From Planococcus ruber (GTDB taxonomy: Bacteria; Bacillota; Bacilli; Bacillales_A; Planococcaceae), in the NCBI RefSeq assembly GCF_022819085.1, contig NZ_JALHAG010000012.1, positions 124,001 through 188,000 of the forward strand: a stretch of 64,000 nucleotides of DNA. The letters are read 5' to 3'. The position numbers were made by a program, and so were the translations under genes. The stretch's first letter is position 1, and every line of letters begins with the position of its first letter. Positions 1 to 8,326 of the stretch are shown piece by piece. The notes below the pieces were generated by a model. The model had not been told where the DNA came from. It saw only the letters and a list, made by a program, of their open reading frames with translations, and made no database searches.

Positions 1-644
1 ACATAAGGCGAATATTGCAAATACCAATTCTCACCCCGAAGCGGAATTTTCACAATTCGGTGGTTGGCGCGGGCTGGGTAGCCGATCCGGCCGGTATAGC
101 CTTCGTTTTCTTTGCACAACAGGCATTTCGGATAGCTTAAATTCTGTTTCATTTCCCGTTCCCGTTTGATCTGCATCGGATCTTTTTCGGGCTTGGATAA
201 ATTGATCGTAATATCCATCTTGCCATATGGCGTATTTGTCTGATACGAAATATTTTTCCGGATCCGGTTCATCTGGATGTAATTGCTGTTCTGGCTTAAT
301 CGGTAAAAATAATCGGTCGCAGCGACCGGCGATTCTGCGTATTTTTCATTGAATACGGCATTGATCACGGAAGGCCGTGCCACAAAGCAATTGATGATAT
401 TGGCCGACAGCATTTCCTTGTCGTCCAGCATATGGGAGATTACGCCTTTTTCGACCGCATAATCGACCAACTCTTCCAGAAGGTTCGGGATCGTATCTTC
501 TGCCGGCTGAACCAGCTCTTCCGGAAACGATTCAAGGCCGAGCAGGTGCATGGCCTGGTTGCGCGCATAGTCCTGGTCCGCGGGTTCGATCAACCCGGCT
601 TCCAGCGTTTTTTGGAGGAGTCCTGCAAGCGTTTTGTAGACCAT
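1..644 (-). CDS. galT: UDP-glucose--hexose-1-phosphate uridylyltransferase, partial (C-terminus off the window)
   Basis: Transfers UMP from UDP-glucose to galactose-1-phosphate in the cytoplasmic Leloir pathway. About 214 N-terminal residues are visible, beginning MVYKTLAGLLQKTLEAGLIE. They match the start of the Firmicutes-type (class II) GalT, with a CLLCKENEGYTGR stretch near residue 180. The catalytic histidine motif lies beyond the window edge and cannot be checked. The ATG follows the galE stop by 2 bp, with AAAGGA about 8 bp upstream inside galE, so it is the last visible gene of galK-galE-galT. Family assignment rests on N-terminal sequence and operon context. Confidence 0.9.
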   Translation of the reverse strand, partial: MVYKTLAGLLQKTLEAGLIEPADQDYARNQAMHLLGLESFPEELVQPAEDTIPNLLEELVDYAVEKGVISHMLDDKEMLSANIINCFVARPSVINAVFNEKYAESPVAATDYFYRLSQNSNYIQMNRIRKNISYQTNTPYGKMDITINLSKPEKDPMQIKREREMKQNLSYPKCLLCKENEGYTGRIGYPARANHRIVKIPLRGENWYLQYSPY

Positions 645-646
645 GT

Positions 647-1645
647 TTACACGTCCTTTTCGTAGCCGGCGGGATGCGCCGAATGCCAGCGCCACGCATC
701 GCCAATGATTTTTTCAACGGACGTGTGGACCGGGTTCCAGCCAAGCACTTCACGCGCTTTGTCTGAGCTGGCGATCAAGGTTCCCGGGTCGCCGGCTCTG
801 CGAGGGCCGATTTTCACCGGGATGTCTTTGCCGGTCACCTTACGCGCAGCGTCGATCATTTCGTTCACGGAAAAGCCTTGGCTGCTTCCGAGATTGAAGA
901 CGTCGCTTTCGGCGCCGTTTCGAAGATAGTTAAGCGCCAACACATGCGCTTGGGTCAAATCCTCCACATGGACGTAATCGCGGATGCATGTTCCGTCGGG
1001 CGTATCGTAATCGTCGCCGAATACCGTAATGTCGCTCCGCTGGCCAAGCGCCGTCTGCAAAATGAGCGGCACAAGATGCGATTCGGGACGGTGGTCTTCG
1101 CCGATTTCCGCTGTTTCACGCGCACCTGCCACATTGAAGTAGCGCAGCGAGACAAATTTCAAGCCGTGGGCGAGTGCGGTCCATTTCATCATTTTTTCCA
1201 TCGTGAGCTTCGTTTCGCCGTACGTATTGCCGGGGTTGGTCGGCATCGTTTCGGTAATCGGCACCATTTCCGGCTCGCCGTAAGTGGCTGCGGTAGAAGA
1301 AAAGACGATTTTCTTCACGCCGTGGTTGACCATCGCCTTCAATAAAACCTGCGTGCCGTACACATTGTTATCGAAATACTTGAGCGGATTCTCCATCGAT
1401 TCTCCGACAAGCGAATTCGCCGCAAAATGCAGCACTTCGTCAATCGCTTCTTTTTCAAATACCGAATCCAAAAACACGGCATCCCGGATGTCGCCTTTAT
1501 AGAAGACCGCTTTCGGATGCACCGCTTCCCGGTGTCCGGTTTCCAAATTGTCGACAACGACAACTTCCATTCCTTGATCAATCAATTGGTAGACTGCATG
1601 GGAACCGATATAGCCGGCTCCGCCTAGTACTAATATCCGCATCAT
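647..1645 (-). CDS. galE: UDP-glucose 4-epimerase
   Basis: Interconverts UDP-galactose and UDP-glucose (Leloir pathway, cytoplasm, NAD-dependent). An extended-SDR Rossmann motif GGAGYIGSH lies near residues 8-16. The catalytic Tyr-x3-Lys (YGETK) is near residues 142-146, with SSTAATYG upstream supplying the Ser/Thr. Length of about 332 aa is normal for GalE. The start overlaps the galK stop (TGATG), showing translational coupling. GAGGAG sits 5 bp before the first ATG and 8 bp before the next ATG, so MRILVLGG is an equally good start. A TTG one codon further upstream is less likely. Confidence 0.95.
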   Translation of the reverse strand: MMRILVLGGAGYIGSHAVYQLIDQGMEVVVVDNLETGHREAVHPKAVFYKGDIRDAVFLDSVFEKEAIDEVLHFAANSLVGESMENPLKYFDNNVYGTQVLLKAMVNHGVKKIVFSSTAATYGEPEMVPITETMPTNPGNTYGETKLTMEKMMKWTALAHGLKFVSLRYFNVAGARETAEIGEDHRPESHLVPLILQTALGQRSDITVFGDDYDTPDGTCIRDYVHVEDLTQAHVLALNYLRNGAESDVFNLGSSQGFSVNEMIDAARKVTGKDIPVKIGPRRAGDPGTLIASSDKAREVLGWNPVHTSVEKIIGDAWRWHSAHPAGYEKDV

Positions 1646-2823
1646 CAAAACTCCTCTGTCAGTTCTTTTGCACCGTCGGAAATTTTCGCTTCATAAAACG
1701 AAGGGGCATAGCCGAAGGCTTCGGTGTACTTCTGCGCAATCTGTTCCTTGAAGTTCGCGACTTCCGCGCTGTGGACAATCGCAATGGCGCATCCGCCAAA
1801 ACCGGCGCCGGTCATGCGCGCACCGATCACGCCGGGCAGCTGCCAAGCCGTTTCGGCAATGGTGTCGAGTTCCGCACCCGTCACTTCGTAGTCATCACGA
1901 AGCGAAATATGGGATTCATTCATCAGCTTGCCAAACTCTTGGAGCCGGCCTTGCTCGAGTTCCTGCAATGCCAGCAGCGTCCGCTCATTTTCATAGACGG
2001 CGTGCTTTGCGCGTTTCAAGTTCGTGCCGTCTTGGATCAAGTGCTTCACTTCTTCAAATTGCTCCGAAGTCAATTCGCCGAGGCTGGTCACCGAAACTTC
2101 CGTCCGGAGATCCGTCAGCGCTTGTTCGCACTCTGCCCGCCGTTCGTTGTATTTGGATTCGGCCAATGTCCGCTGCTTGTTGGAATTGATGATGACGATT
2201 TCGTGTTCACCTAAATCCACCGGGGCGTAGCGATAGTCGAGCGTTTGGCAGTCGAGCAGCATTGCCGCATCTTTTTTCCCTTTGCCGATCGCAAACTGGT
2301 CCATGATGCCGCTGTTGACGCCGATGTAATCATTTTCAACCTTTTGCCCCAACTGGATCATTTTCAGCCGGTCGATCGCTAAATCGAATAAGCCTTCGAG
2401 CACGACGCCGGTTGCCATTTCAATGGAAGCGGAAGAAGAAAGGCCGGCGCCGTTTGGAATGTTTCCGAAAAACAAGATATCCATTCCGTGGGGAATAGGG
2501 AAGCCGTTTTCATTGAACAATTGAATCATGCCTTTCGGAAAGTTTGCCCAGCTGTGGTCCGGGTTGTGGGACAAATCGGCAAGATCGCATTCAATGACGC
2601 CTTCGTCCGAAAAGTTCAGCGAGTAGAAGCGCAGCTTCTGGTCGCTGCGCTTTTGGGCAGCTGCATAGGTGCCGAAAGAAATCGCTGCCGGAAACACATG
2701 GCCGCCGTTGTAGTCCGTATGTTCGCCGATCAAATTGATGCGCCCGGGGGCAAAAAAGAAACGAGGCGAATCCGTCGTTTTAAAGACTTTCTGGAACGCC
2801 TGGGACAATTGCTGCTGATTCAT
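1645..2823 (-). CDS. galK: Galactokinase
   Basis: Phosphorylates galactose to galactose-1-phosphate, the first step of the Leloir pathway. It carries all GHMP-kinase signatures: [13 protein letters not shown] at about residues 27-39 (galactokinase signature), GAGLSSSAS at about 125-133 (ATP loop) and a C-terminal [10 protein letters not shown] motif. At 392 aa it has the usual length. The ATG at 2823 is preferred over an in-frame TTG at 2838, because a GGAG lies about 9 bp upstream of the ATG and the extra residues are not part of the family. It is the first gene of the operon, with a well-formed promoter upstream. Confidence 0.95.
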   Translation of the reverse strand: MNQQQLSQAFQKVFKTTDSPRFFFAPGRINLIGEHTDYNGGHVFPAAISFGTYAAAQKRSDQKLRFYSLNFSDEGVIECDLADLSHNPDHSWANFPKGMIQLFNENGFPIPHGMDILFFGNIPNGAGLSSSASIEMATGVVLEGLFDLAIDRLKMIQLGQKVENDYIGVNSGIMDQFAIGKGKKDAAMLLDCQTLDYRYAPVDLGEHEIVIINSNKQRTLAESKYNERRAECEQALTDLRTEVSVTSLGELTSEQFEEVKHLIQDGTNLKRAKHAVYENERTLLALQELEQGRLQEFGKLMNESHISLRDDYEVTGAELDTIAETAWQLPGVIGARMTGAGFGGCAIAIVHSAEVANFKEQIAQKYTEAFGYAPSFYEAKISDGAKELTEEF

Positions 2824-2839
2824 CTTCTTCCACTCCAAT

Positions 2840-2895
2840 ACTTTATAAATTAATTTAATTAACTAGAGTATAAAGGAATTTGGTAAACTATTCAA
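2840..2895 (-). promoter_or_regulatory. galKET promoter with downstream AT-rich operator candidate
   Basis: On the minus strand TTGAAT (2895-2890) and TATACT (2872-2867) are separated by exactly 17 bp, a good sigma-A promoter facing galK. Directly downstream of the -10, around 2863-2840, is a near-palindromic TTAATTAAATTAA tract in the position of a repressor site. ROK repressors of sugar operons typically bind AT-rich inverted repeats. That this is the operator of the adjacent ROK protein is inference. Confidence 0.6.
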
Positions 2896-2903
2896 TAAGA
2901 AGA

Positions 2904-2916
2904 TTGAAAATTTCAA
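2904..2916. promoter_or_regulatory. Inverted repeat upstream of the ROK gene
   Basis: TTGAAAATTTCAA is a perfect inverted repeat (6-bp arms, 1-bp centre) in the 127-bp region between galK and the divergent ROK regulator, about 34 bp before the regulator start. It could be an autoregulatory operator. No binding evidence exists beyond symmetry and position. Confidence 0.35.
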
Positions 2917-2949
2917 ACTACAGGAAATGAACGATACGGAGGGACCTTT

Positions 2950-4104
2950 ATGCGCCATGGCAGCTTTCAATGGATGAAGTCGATGAACAAATCGATCATC
3001 CTCAATAAAATACGAAAAGACGGACCGATCTCGAGAGCACAGATTGCGCGGGAAACGAATTTGACGCCGCCGACTGTCAGCAGCAACGTCAAAGAGCTGA
3101 TCGAGCAGCAAATCGTCGAAGAGCGCGACATCGGCGAATCGCAAGGCGGCCGGAAACCGACGATGCTTGTCATCAATGACCAGGCGTTCTGCATCATCGG
3201 TGTGGACGCAGGGCCGGAAAATATCGAATGCATCGTCTCGGACTTAGCGGGCCGGATTTTGAAGCGAACCAATATCAAGCTGGAGCTGCCGGTCGACAGC
3301 ACCGAATTTCTTGATGCCTTGAAACAAGGAATCGCCGCGTGCCTAAATGAACTGCCGGAGACCGCGAACGAAGTGATCGGCATCGGGATCGCGATGCACG
3401 GCGTAGTGGATGTGGAAAGGGGCGTTTCGTTAGTGGCTCCGAACCTCGGCCTGTCGAATATTCCGATCAAAGAAGAATTGGAGAAAGCGTTCGGGCTGGA
3501 AGTGAAAGTGGAAAACGATGCGCGGGCGATGGCGCTCGGCGAGTACTGGTTCGGCCAGCACGGCGACGTGAGGAGCATGCTCGCGGTGAATATCGGCAGA
3601 GGCGTCGGCGCAGGGCTGATCATCGACGGCAAACTGTATCACGGCGCCTCCGATATTGCGGGAGAAATCGGCCATATGACGATCGATTTGCACGGGGAAA
3701 TCTGCGAATGCGGAAACCGGGGCTGCCTGCAGACTTTTGTCACCGGACCGGCTATTGCACGAAAAGCACAAGGCGCGGCAAATCCGCTGACAGCGGAAAC
3801 GATCTATGAACTGGCTGTTGGAGGAAACGAAGACTATGCGAGCCTCTTGACCGAATCTGGGCGAGCAATGGGAATCGGCCTGACAAATCTCATCCATATC
3901 ATTAATCCGGAAAAAATTGTTTTAGGCGGCGGCGTATCAAAAGCGGAGAAGTTTCTGCTTCCGGCGATCCGCGAAACGATTGCGCAATCGGCACTGACAG
4001 AATCGGCGAGCCAGACCCGGGTGGAAATCACGAAGCTCGGCGACGATGCGACGCTGTTCGGCGCCATTACCTTATTGCTTGTGGATGTTTTTGAACTGGC
4101 ATGA
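2950..4104 (+). CDS. ROK-family transcriptional regulator, probable repressor of the gal operon
   Basis: NagC/XylR-type ROK protein of 384 aa. An N-terminal winged HTH (about residues 15-65, with ISRAQIARETNLTPPTVSSN) is followed by a sugar-kinase-like domain with catalytic-type ND (189-190), IGRGVGAG, EIGH (239-242) and the zinc-binding set CECGNRGC (Cys252, 254, 259). The HTH marks it as a regulator rather than a glucokinase. GGAGGG lies 6 bp before the ATG. It is divergent from galKET across 127 bp carrying the gal promoter and inverted repeats, so control of galactose genes is the likely role, though the inducer cannot be read from sequence. Confidence 0.85.
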   Translation: MRHGSFQWMKSMNKSIILNKIRKDGPISRAQIARETNLTPPTVSSNVKELIEQQIVEERDIGESQGGRKPTMLVINDQAFCIIGVDAGPENIECIVSDLAGRILKRTNIKLELPVDSTEFLDALKQGIAACLNELPETANEVIGIGIAMHGVVDVERGVSLVAPNLGLSNIPIKEELEKAFGLEVKVENDARAMALGEYWFGQHGDVRSMLAVNIGRGVGAGLIIDGKLYHGASDIAGEIGHMTIDLHGEICECGNRGCLQTFVTGPAIARKAQGAANPLTAETIYELAVGGNEDYASLLTESGRAMGIGLTNLIHIINPEKIVLGGGVSKAEKFLLPAIRETIAQSALTESASQTRVEITKLGDDATLFGAITLLLVDVFELA

Positions 4105-4146
4105 ATCAGGCTGCAACGAAATTTCTTTAGAGAAAGAAGTGTTTCC

Positions 4147-5037
4147 ATGACTGACCAATTGAAAAAAATCTATCCTTCTTTGATTCAGTATGAAGAAAGA
4201 GGCAGTGGAGCGGACGACGGCTATCACTGGTTCATGACCGCGGACAATGACATCATTGGCATTCACGAAAGCGAAGTGGACGACAAAAACCTGGCCGTGC
4301 TCACCGCTTTCCTGAAGCCTTATCACAATGAATTTCCGGAGATGACGGCGGAAGAACTGAAATGGCGTCAGGCGATTGAATCTGGGTTAGCTGCAGAGGA
4401 TGCAGAAACCGCCAATCCTTACCGCTTTGTTTATTTTTCCATTAAGGAAAACCAGATCAGCCCGGAAATTTTCAAAGAAGCGGTCCATGAATTATTTCCG
4501 GGAAGCGTACCGATTTTATGGGACAACGGCCACGAAGGCATTTTGATCGAACATACAGAAATCGGCAGCGACAGCATCGTCTACGAGGAGATCATCGATA
4601 TTTTGATGAGCGATTTGTACATCAAGATCAACTTCCTGGTCGGCCCGTTTAAAGAAGGGATGGAAAAAGCGGCCAGCTACCACGCCTTCATGAAAAAGGC
4701 GGCCGCTGCCATTTTTGCTTCTTCCGATAAAGCGGTAGCGAACCTCAGCGACGCAGTGCCGTATATGCTGATCGGCCAAGCGGACGGCGCCGGACATCAG
4801 CACATCCGCGAGATGATTTTGCAGGATTATGCAAAAGACGAAGAGACCTTGAAAATGATCGACGTGTTCACGCGCTACAATTTGAATGTCTCAGAAACCG
4901 CGAAAGCCTTGCATCTACACCGCAACAGCCTCCAATACCGGCTCGACCGTTTTGCGGAAAACACCGGCATCGACATCCGGAAATTCCATCACGCGATGGC
5001 CGTTTATTTGGCGATGCTGGTGGAACCTTCGAATTGA
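4147..5037 (+). CDS. PucR/CdaR-type helix-turn-helix regulator
   Basis: A 296-aa cytoplasmic protein ending in the C-terminal HTH typical of PucR/CdaR proteins (about residues 240-292: NLNVSETAKALHLHRNSLQY then RLDRF). The N-terminal 230 residues have no motif I can name. In this family that part carries a ligand-sensing or GGDEF-like fold. It starts 42 bp after the ROK gene on the same strand, so co-transcription is possible. The Shine-Dalgarno sequence is weak (AGAAAGAAG). Target genes are unknown. Confidence 0.75.
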   Translation: MTDQLKKIYPSLIQYEERGSGADDGYHWFMTADNDIIGIHESEVDDKNLAVLTAFLKPYHNEFPEMTAEELKWRQAIESGLAAEDAETANPYRFVYFSIKENQISPEIFKEAVHELFPGSVPILWDNGHEGILIEHTEIGSDSIVYEEIIDILMSDLYIKINFLVGPFKEGMEKAASYHAFMKKAAAAIFASSDKAVANLSDAVPYMLIGQADGAGHQHIREMILQDYAKDEETLKMIDVFTRYNLNVSETAKALHLHRNSLQYRLDRFAENTGIDIRKFHHAMAVYLAMLVEPSN

Positions 5038-5120
5038 ATAAAAGAGGCAGGAAATCGCGCGTTGGCTGTGGAATAACTAGCTAATTGCGCAAGGAACTAA
5101 ACAACGGGGAGGGAGATGGA

Positions 5121-5708
5121 GTGAAGAAAATCCTTTATTTGAGTGCAGCTATTCTGTTGCTGTCAGGGTGCGGCGATGAAGAAGACGGGCCGTTTATGAA
5201 CGCAAATAATCAAGAGACGGCCGTAGAAGAAACACAGCCAAATGAAGAAGAGACTTCAGCAAACGAGGAGGAAACGGAAATGGACAAAGAGCCGGAAACG
5301 ACGCCGGAAGCTGCCGATGAAACCGCCTTATCCGAATATTCCGCAGAACAAATCGAATATGCCCGCGTCTGGCTGCAGCTCGGCGCCAACCAGGAAATCG
5401 ACGGCTTGTATGTGAATAAAATTCCGGAAGGCACTCCCTTGAATCCAGACGATGAAACAAGCGCCGCTTATCCGGAAGATGTCATCCAACTGGCAGGATC
5501 CCGCCTTGTGGACGGCTCGGTCACTTATAGCGGAAACGGCGACGGCACGATCAACCTGTACAACGTGCCGCTCCGCTGGGACGGCGAGTACCCGGCAGGC
5601 GAGGAGTTTTACACGGAGATCCTTGAAAACACGGAACTTGTCGCCATCGATCCGGGCGATGACGGAGAAGTGGTCCGGTTGATTGAATTGCTGCAGGACC
5701 AGCCGTAA
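5121..5708 (+). CDS. Small lipoprotein with acidic linker, function unknown
   Basis: The N-terminus VKKILYLSAAILLLSGC is a lipoprotein signal with lipobox LSGC (Cys17). It is followed by a Glu/Thr/Asn-rich linker (about residues 30-75) and a compact C-terminal domain of about 110 residues that I do not recognise. The GTG at 5121 is chosen because GGGGAGGG lies about 7 bp upstream and the signal peptide then starts with MKK-like residues; an in-frame upstream ATG at 5085 would bury the signal. Its stop codon is immediately followed by the ATG of the RCC1-like gene, implying translational coupling. Expected at the outer face of the membrane. Confidence 0.75.
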   Translation: MKKILYLSAAILLLSGCGDEEDGPFMNANNQETAVEETQPNEEETSANEEETEMDKEPETTPEAADETALSEYSAEQIEYARVWLQLGANQEIDGLYVNKIPEGTPLNPDDETSAAYPEDVIQLAGSRLVDGSVTYSGNGDGTINLYNVPLRWDGEYPAGEEFYTEILENTELVAIDPGDDGEVVRLIELLQDQP

Positions 5709-6560
5709 ATGGAAGTTAAACGGCATAACCTCCTTGCAGCCGGATCCCGCCATAGCGCTGCGCTGAAACCGGACGGCACAGTGCTTGCCGTTGGGGACAA
5801 TCAATACGGCCAATGCGAAGTCGAGGATTGGCAAGAGATCATCGCTATTGCAGCTGGCAGCGCACATATTGGAAATTCCCATACCGTCGGTTTGAGGGGG
5901 AAAGGCACGGTGCGGGCGGTCGGATGGAATCAGTACGGCCAATGCGAGACAGAAGAGTGGCGGGACATTGTTTCTATTGCAGCGGGTTGGCGGCGGACGC
6001 TTGGCGTGAAGTCGGACGGCACGGTGCTTGCAATAGGCAGAAACAATGAAAAGCAATGCGAAGTCGGCGATTGGCGAGAGATTACTGCCGTTTCGGCAGG
6101 CGACTGGCATACCATCGGCCTTAGGAGAGACGGAACCGCCATCGCTGTCGGAAATAACCGCTACGGGCAAAGCAAGGTGTCCGACTGGCACGACTTGGTT
6201 GCGGTCTCTGCCGGCTACCTTCATACTGCCGGGTTAAAGTCAGACGGAACGGTGCTTGCAACCGGATTGAACGGAGACGGCCAATGCGATGTGAGTGATT
6301 GGCGCGATATCGTCGCGATTTCTTCAGGGAGCCACCATACGCTTGGCTTGAAATCGGATGGCACAGTTGTAGCCACTGGCCGAAATAGAGATGGCCAATG
6401 CGACATTCGTCAGTGGCAGAATATCTGTGAAATTGCAGCCGGCAATGCCCATACGCTCGGATTGAAATCGGACGGGACCGTAATCGCTGCAGGCCGGAAT
6501 GATGAAGGACAATGCAATGTCAGCGGATGGGGCATTCTGGCAGATGAAAGAGACAACTGA
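5709..6560 (+). CDS. RCC1/BLIP-II-like seven-repeat (beta-propeller) protein
   Basis: A 283-aa protein made almost entirely of seven tandem repeats of about 38 aa with consensus AAG..HT.GLKSDGTV.A.G.N..GQC.V.DWR, matching the RCC1 / regulator-of-chromosome-condensation repeat that folds into one seven-bladed propeller. There is no signal peptide or membrane segment, so it is predicted cytosolic unless exported unconventionally. The ATG abuts the TAA of the upstream lipoprotein with zero spacing, so translation is probably reinitiated. RCC1 propellers are protein-protein interaction platforms; the partner is unknown. The high similarity between repeats suggests recent internal duplication. Confidence 0.8.
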   Translation: MEVKRHNLLAAGSRHSAALKPDGTVLAVGDNQYGQCEVEDWQEIIAIAAGSAHIGNSHTVGLRGKGTVRAVGWNQYGQCETEEWRDIVSIAAGWRRTLGVKSDGTVLAIGRNNEKQCEVGDWREITAVSAGDWHTIGLRRDGTAIAVGNNRYGQSKVSDWHDLVAVSAGYLHTAGLKSDGTVLATGLNGDGQCDVSDWRDIVAISSGSHHTLGLKSDGTVVATGRNRDGQCDIRQWQNICEIAAGNAHTLGLKSDGTVIAAGRNDEGQCNVSGWGILADERDN

Positions 6561-6591
6561 AAATGGGCTCCATAAAAAAGGAGGACACTCA

Positions 6592-7071
6592 ATGAAGATG
6601 TTTTTCCACTATAACTGGATGGTCAGAGAAGATTGGTACCGCTGGTGCGAAGGGCTGACGGACGAAGAGCTCCTGCAAAGACGGACGGGCGGCCAAGGCA
6701 GCATCCTGAAAACATTGTTTCACATAGCAGACGTCGAATGGAGCTGGATCCGTTTGCTTGAAGGGAAAGACGATTTTCAGGAAGACTTCGAGGCATACAA
6801 CAGCTTACGGAAAGTTCGAGAACTCGATGCGAAATTCCGGCCGGAAGTCGAGAGTTTTGTCGAGAACTGGGATGACAGCATGGAACACCGTATATTAAAG
6901 TCGGAAGCGAGGGACGGATCCCTCGATATCGATCAATGGGGAGAAGTGATGCGGCATGTCATCGCGCACGAAATCCACCACATCGGGCAGTTGTCCATCT
7001 GGGCACGGGAGATGGGGAAAGAACCGGTGAGCGCGAATCTGGTGGGGCGTGGGCTTGCGGAAACTAAATAA
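6592..7071 (+). CDS. DinB-family (DinB/YfiT-like) metal-binding protein
   Basis: A 159-aa four-helix-bundle protein of the DinB superfamily. The metal-binding histidine triad is visible as His44 (KTLFHIADVEWSW) and HVIAHEIHHIGQ (His126 and His130), in the usual spacing. Members include damage-inducible proteins and thiol-dependent transferases, so the substrate cannot be assigned. The ATG at 6592 has AAGGAGG 6 bp upstream. An in-frame ATG at 6499 would overlap the RCC1 gene and lacks such a site. Followed by a strong bidirectional terminator. Confidence 0.8.
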   Translation: MKMFFHYNWMVREDWYRWCEGLTDEELLQRRTGGQGSILKTLFHIADVEWSWIRLLEGKDDFQEDFEAYNSLRKVRELDAKFRPEVESFVENWDDSMEHRILKSEARDGSLDIDQWGEVMRHVIAHEIHHIGQLSIWAREMGKEPVSANLVGRGLAETK

Positions 7072-7079
7072 GAAGAGAA

Positions 7080-7119
7080 AAAGCCCGTTCGGATGAGTTG
7101 ATCCGGACGGGCTTTCCTT
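7080..7119. terminator. Bidirectional rho-independent terminator (dinB-like / gltS)
   Basis: AAAGCCCGTTCGGAT (7080-7094) pairs with ATCCGGACGGGCTTT (7101-7115) around a 6-nt loop. The flanking A- and T-rich tracts suit termination of both converging genes. Confidence 0.85.
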
Positions 7120-7120
7120 A

Positions 7121-8326
7121 TTAACTGAATAGATTAATCGAAGTAAGAATGATCGGCATCGCAAAGACGTCAATCAGGAACGCACCAACGATCGGCACGA
7201 CGAGATAGGCTTTTTGCGAATGGCCGTATTTCGAGACGATGGCGTCCATATTGGCCATGGCGTTAGGTGTCGCACCGAGTCCATGTCCCGTGAATCCGCC
7301 GACCATAACCGCTGCGTCGTAGTTTTTGCCGAGCAGACGGAACAGCACGAAAATGCCGAATAGGGCAATGAACACCACTTGCGCCATAATGATGATGAAG
7401 AGTGGCAACGCTAAGTTTGCGACTTCCCAAAGCTTGATGCTCATCAATGCCATCGATAGGAAAATGCTCAAGGTAATATCGCCGATGATGCCGATGGTCC
7501 GCATCTCGATCAAGTCGCCACTCACCTGGTCCAGGATATTCCGGACGATGACTGCAACGAACATCGCACTGACGTAGTTCGGCAAGGCGAAGTCGGTCAA
7601 GTTCGTGAATGCCGTCCCGACGTAAGATCCGGCAGCCATACAGAAACCGATGATGAACAACTGGATCATGAACGTTCTTGACGTGATCGGAGCCAACACA
7701 GAAGAGACCGCCGATTTTTTCGGAGCCGCTGCTTCCAGTTCCGCATCTTCCGTCGACTTCAAATTGTATTTATTGATCAAGTATTTGACGACCGGTCCGC
7801 CGACCAAACCGCCGGCAACGAGGCCGACTGTCGCTGCGGCAAGACCGATTGACAAGGCACCGTCAACGCCGAGCTCTTCAATCGTCGTACCAAAGGCAGT
7901 CGCAGCCCCGTGGCCGCCTTCCATCGAAACCGCACCGACCATGACGCCGATCAACGGATCCAAGTTTAGGAGGGAAGCGAGCGAGATGCCGATAACGCTT
8001 TGCACCAACGCAAGGAATCCACAAGCGAGCCAGTAGATGACGAGCAGTTTGCCGCCAAGTTTAATGAGGGCGAAGCTTGCACCGAGGCCGACTGTCGTGA
8101 AGAACGTCAGCATGAACAAACCTTGAAGCGATGTATCGAGTACGATTTCGATAAGTCCCGTACCGCGCAGCACCGTCAAAATGATAGCCAGCAGCAAACC
8201 GCCGACTACAGGCGCCGGGATGCAGTATTTATCAAGAATCTTGATTTTTGAGTTTAAATACGAGCCGACCATGAAGACGGCCAAAGCAAGAAAGATCGTG
8301 GTGACTTGGTCAAGTTCGAGAATCAT
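7121..8326 (-). CDS. gltS: Sodium/glutamate symporter GltS
   Basis: A 401-aa polytopic membrane protein imports glutamate with Na+. It opens with MILELDQVTTIFLALAVFMV, has about 11-12 hydrophobic segments, and carries the GltS hallmarks VSMEGGHGAATAFG and GGFTGHGLGATPNAMANM in its two inverted halves (re-entrant loops). The start overlaps the 3' end of hutG by 17 bp, so the pair is one transcript. With hutG, which produces glutamate from formimidoylglutamate, the operon concerns glutamate/histidine nitrogen use. Confidence 0.93.
   Translation of the reverse strand: MILELDQVTTIFLALAVFMVGSYLNSKIKILDKYCIPAPVVGGLLLAIILTVLRGTGLIEIVLDTSLQGLFMLTFFTTVGLGASFALIKLGGKLLVIYWLACGFLALVQSVIGISLASLLNLDPLIGVMVGAVSMEGGHGAATAFGTTIEELGVDGALSIGLAAATVGLVAGGLVGGPVVKYLINKYNLKSTEDAELEAAAPKKSAVSSVLAPITSRTFMIQLFIIGFCMAAGSYVGTAFTNLTDFALPNYVSAMFVAVIVRNILDQVSGDLIEMRTIGIIGDITLSIFLSMALMSIKLWEVANLALPLFIIIMAQVVFIALFGIFVLFRLLGKNYDAAVMVGGFTGHGLGATPNAMANMDAIVSKYGHSQKAYLVVPIVGAFLIDVFAMPIILTSINLFS

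Noticed and set aside
5328-6224. A 298-codon antisense frame across the lipoprotein and RCC1-like genes
   Set aside because: It mirrors the repeat structure of the sense gene and has no ribosome binding site; the sense frames carry a lipobox and RCC1 repeats.
5709-6560. Regularly spaced direct repeats resembling an array
   Set aside because: The period of about 115 bp is coding and varies by codon, so it reflects protein repeats, not a CRISPR array. No CRISPR array was seen anywhere in the window.
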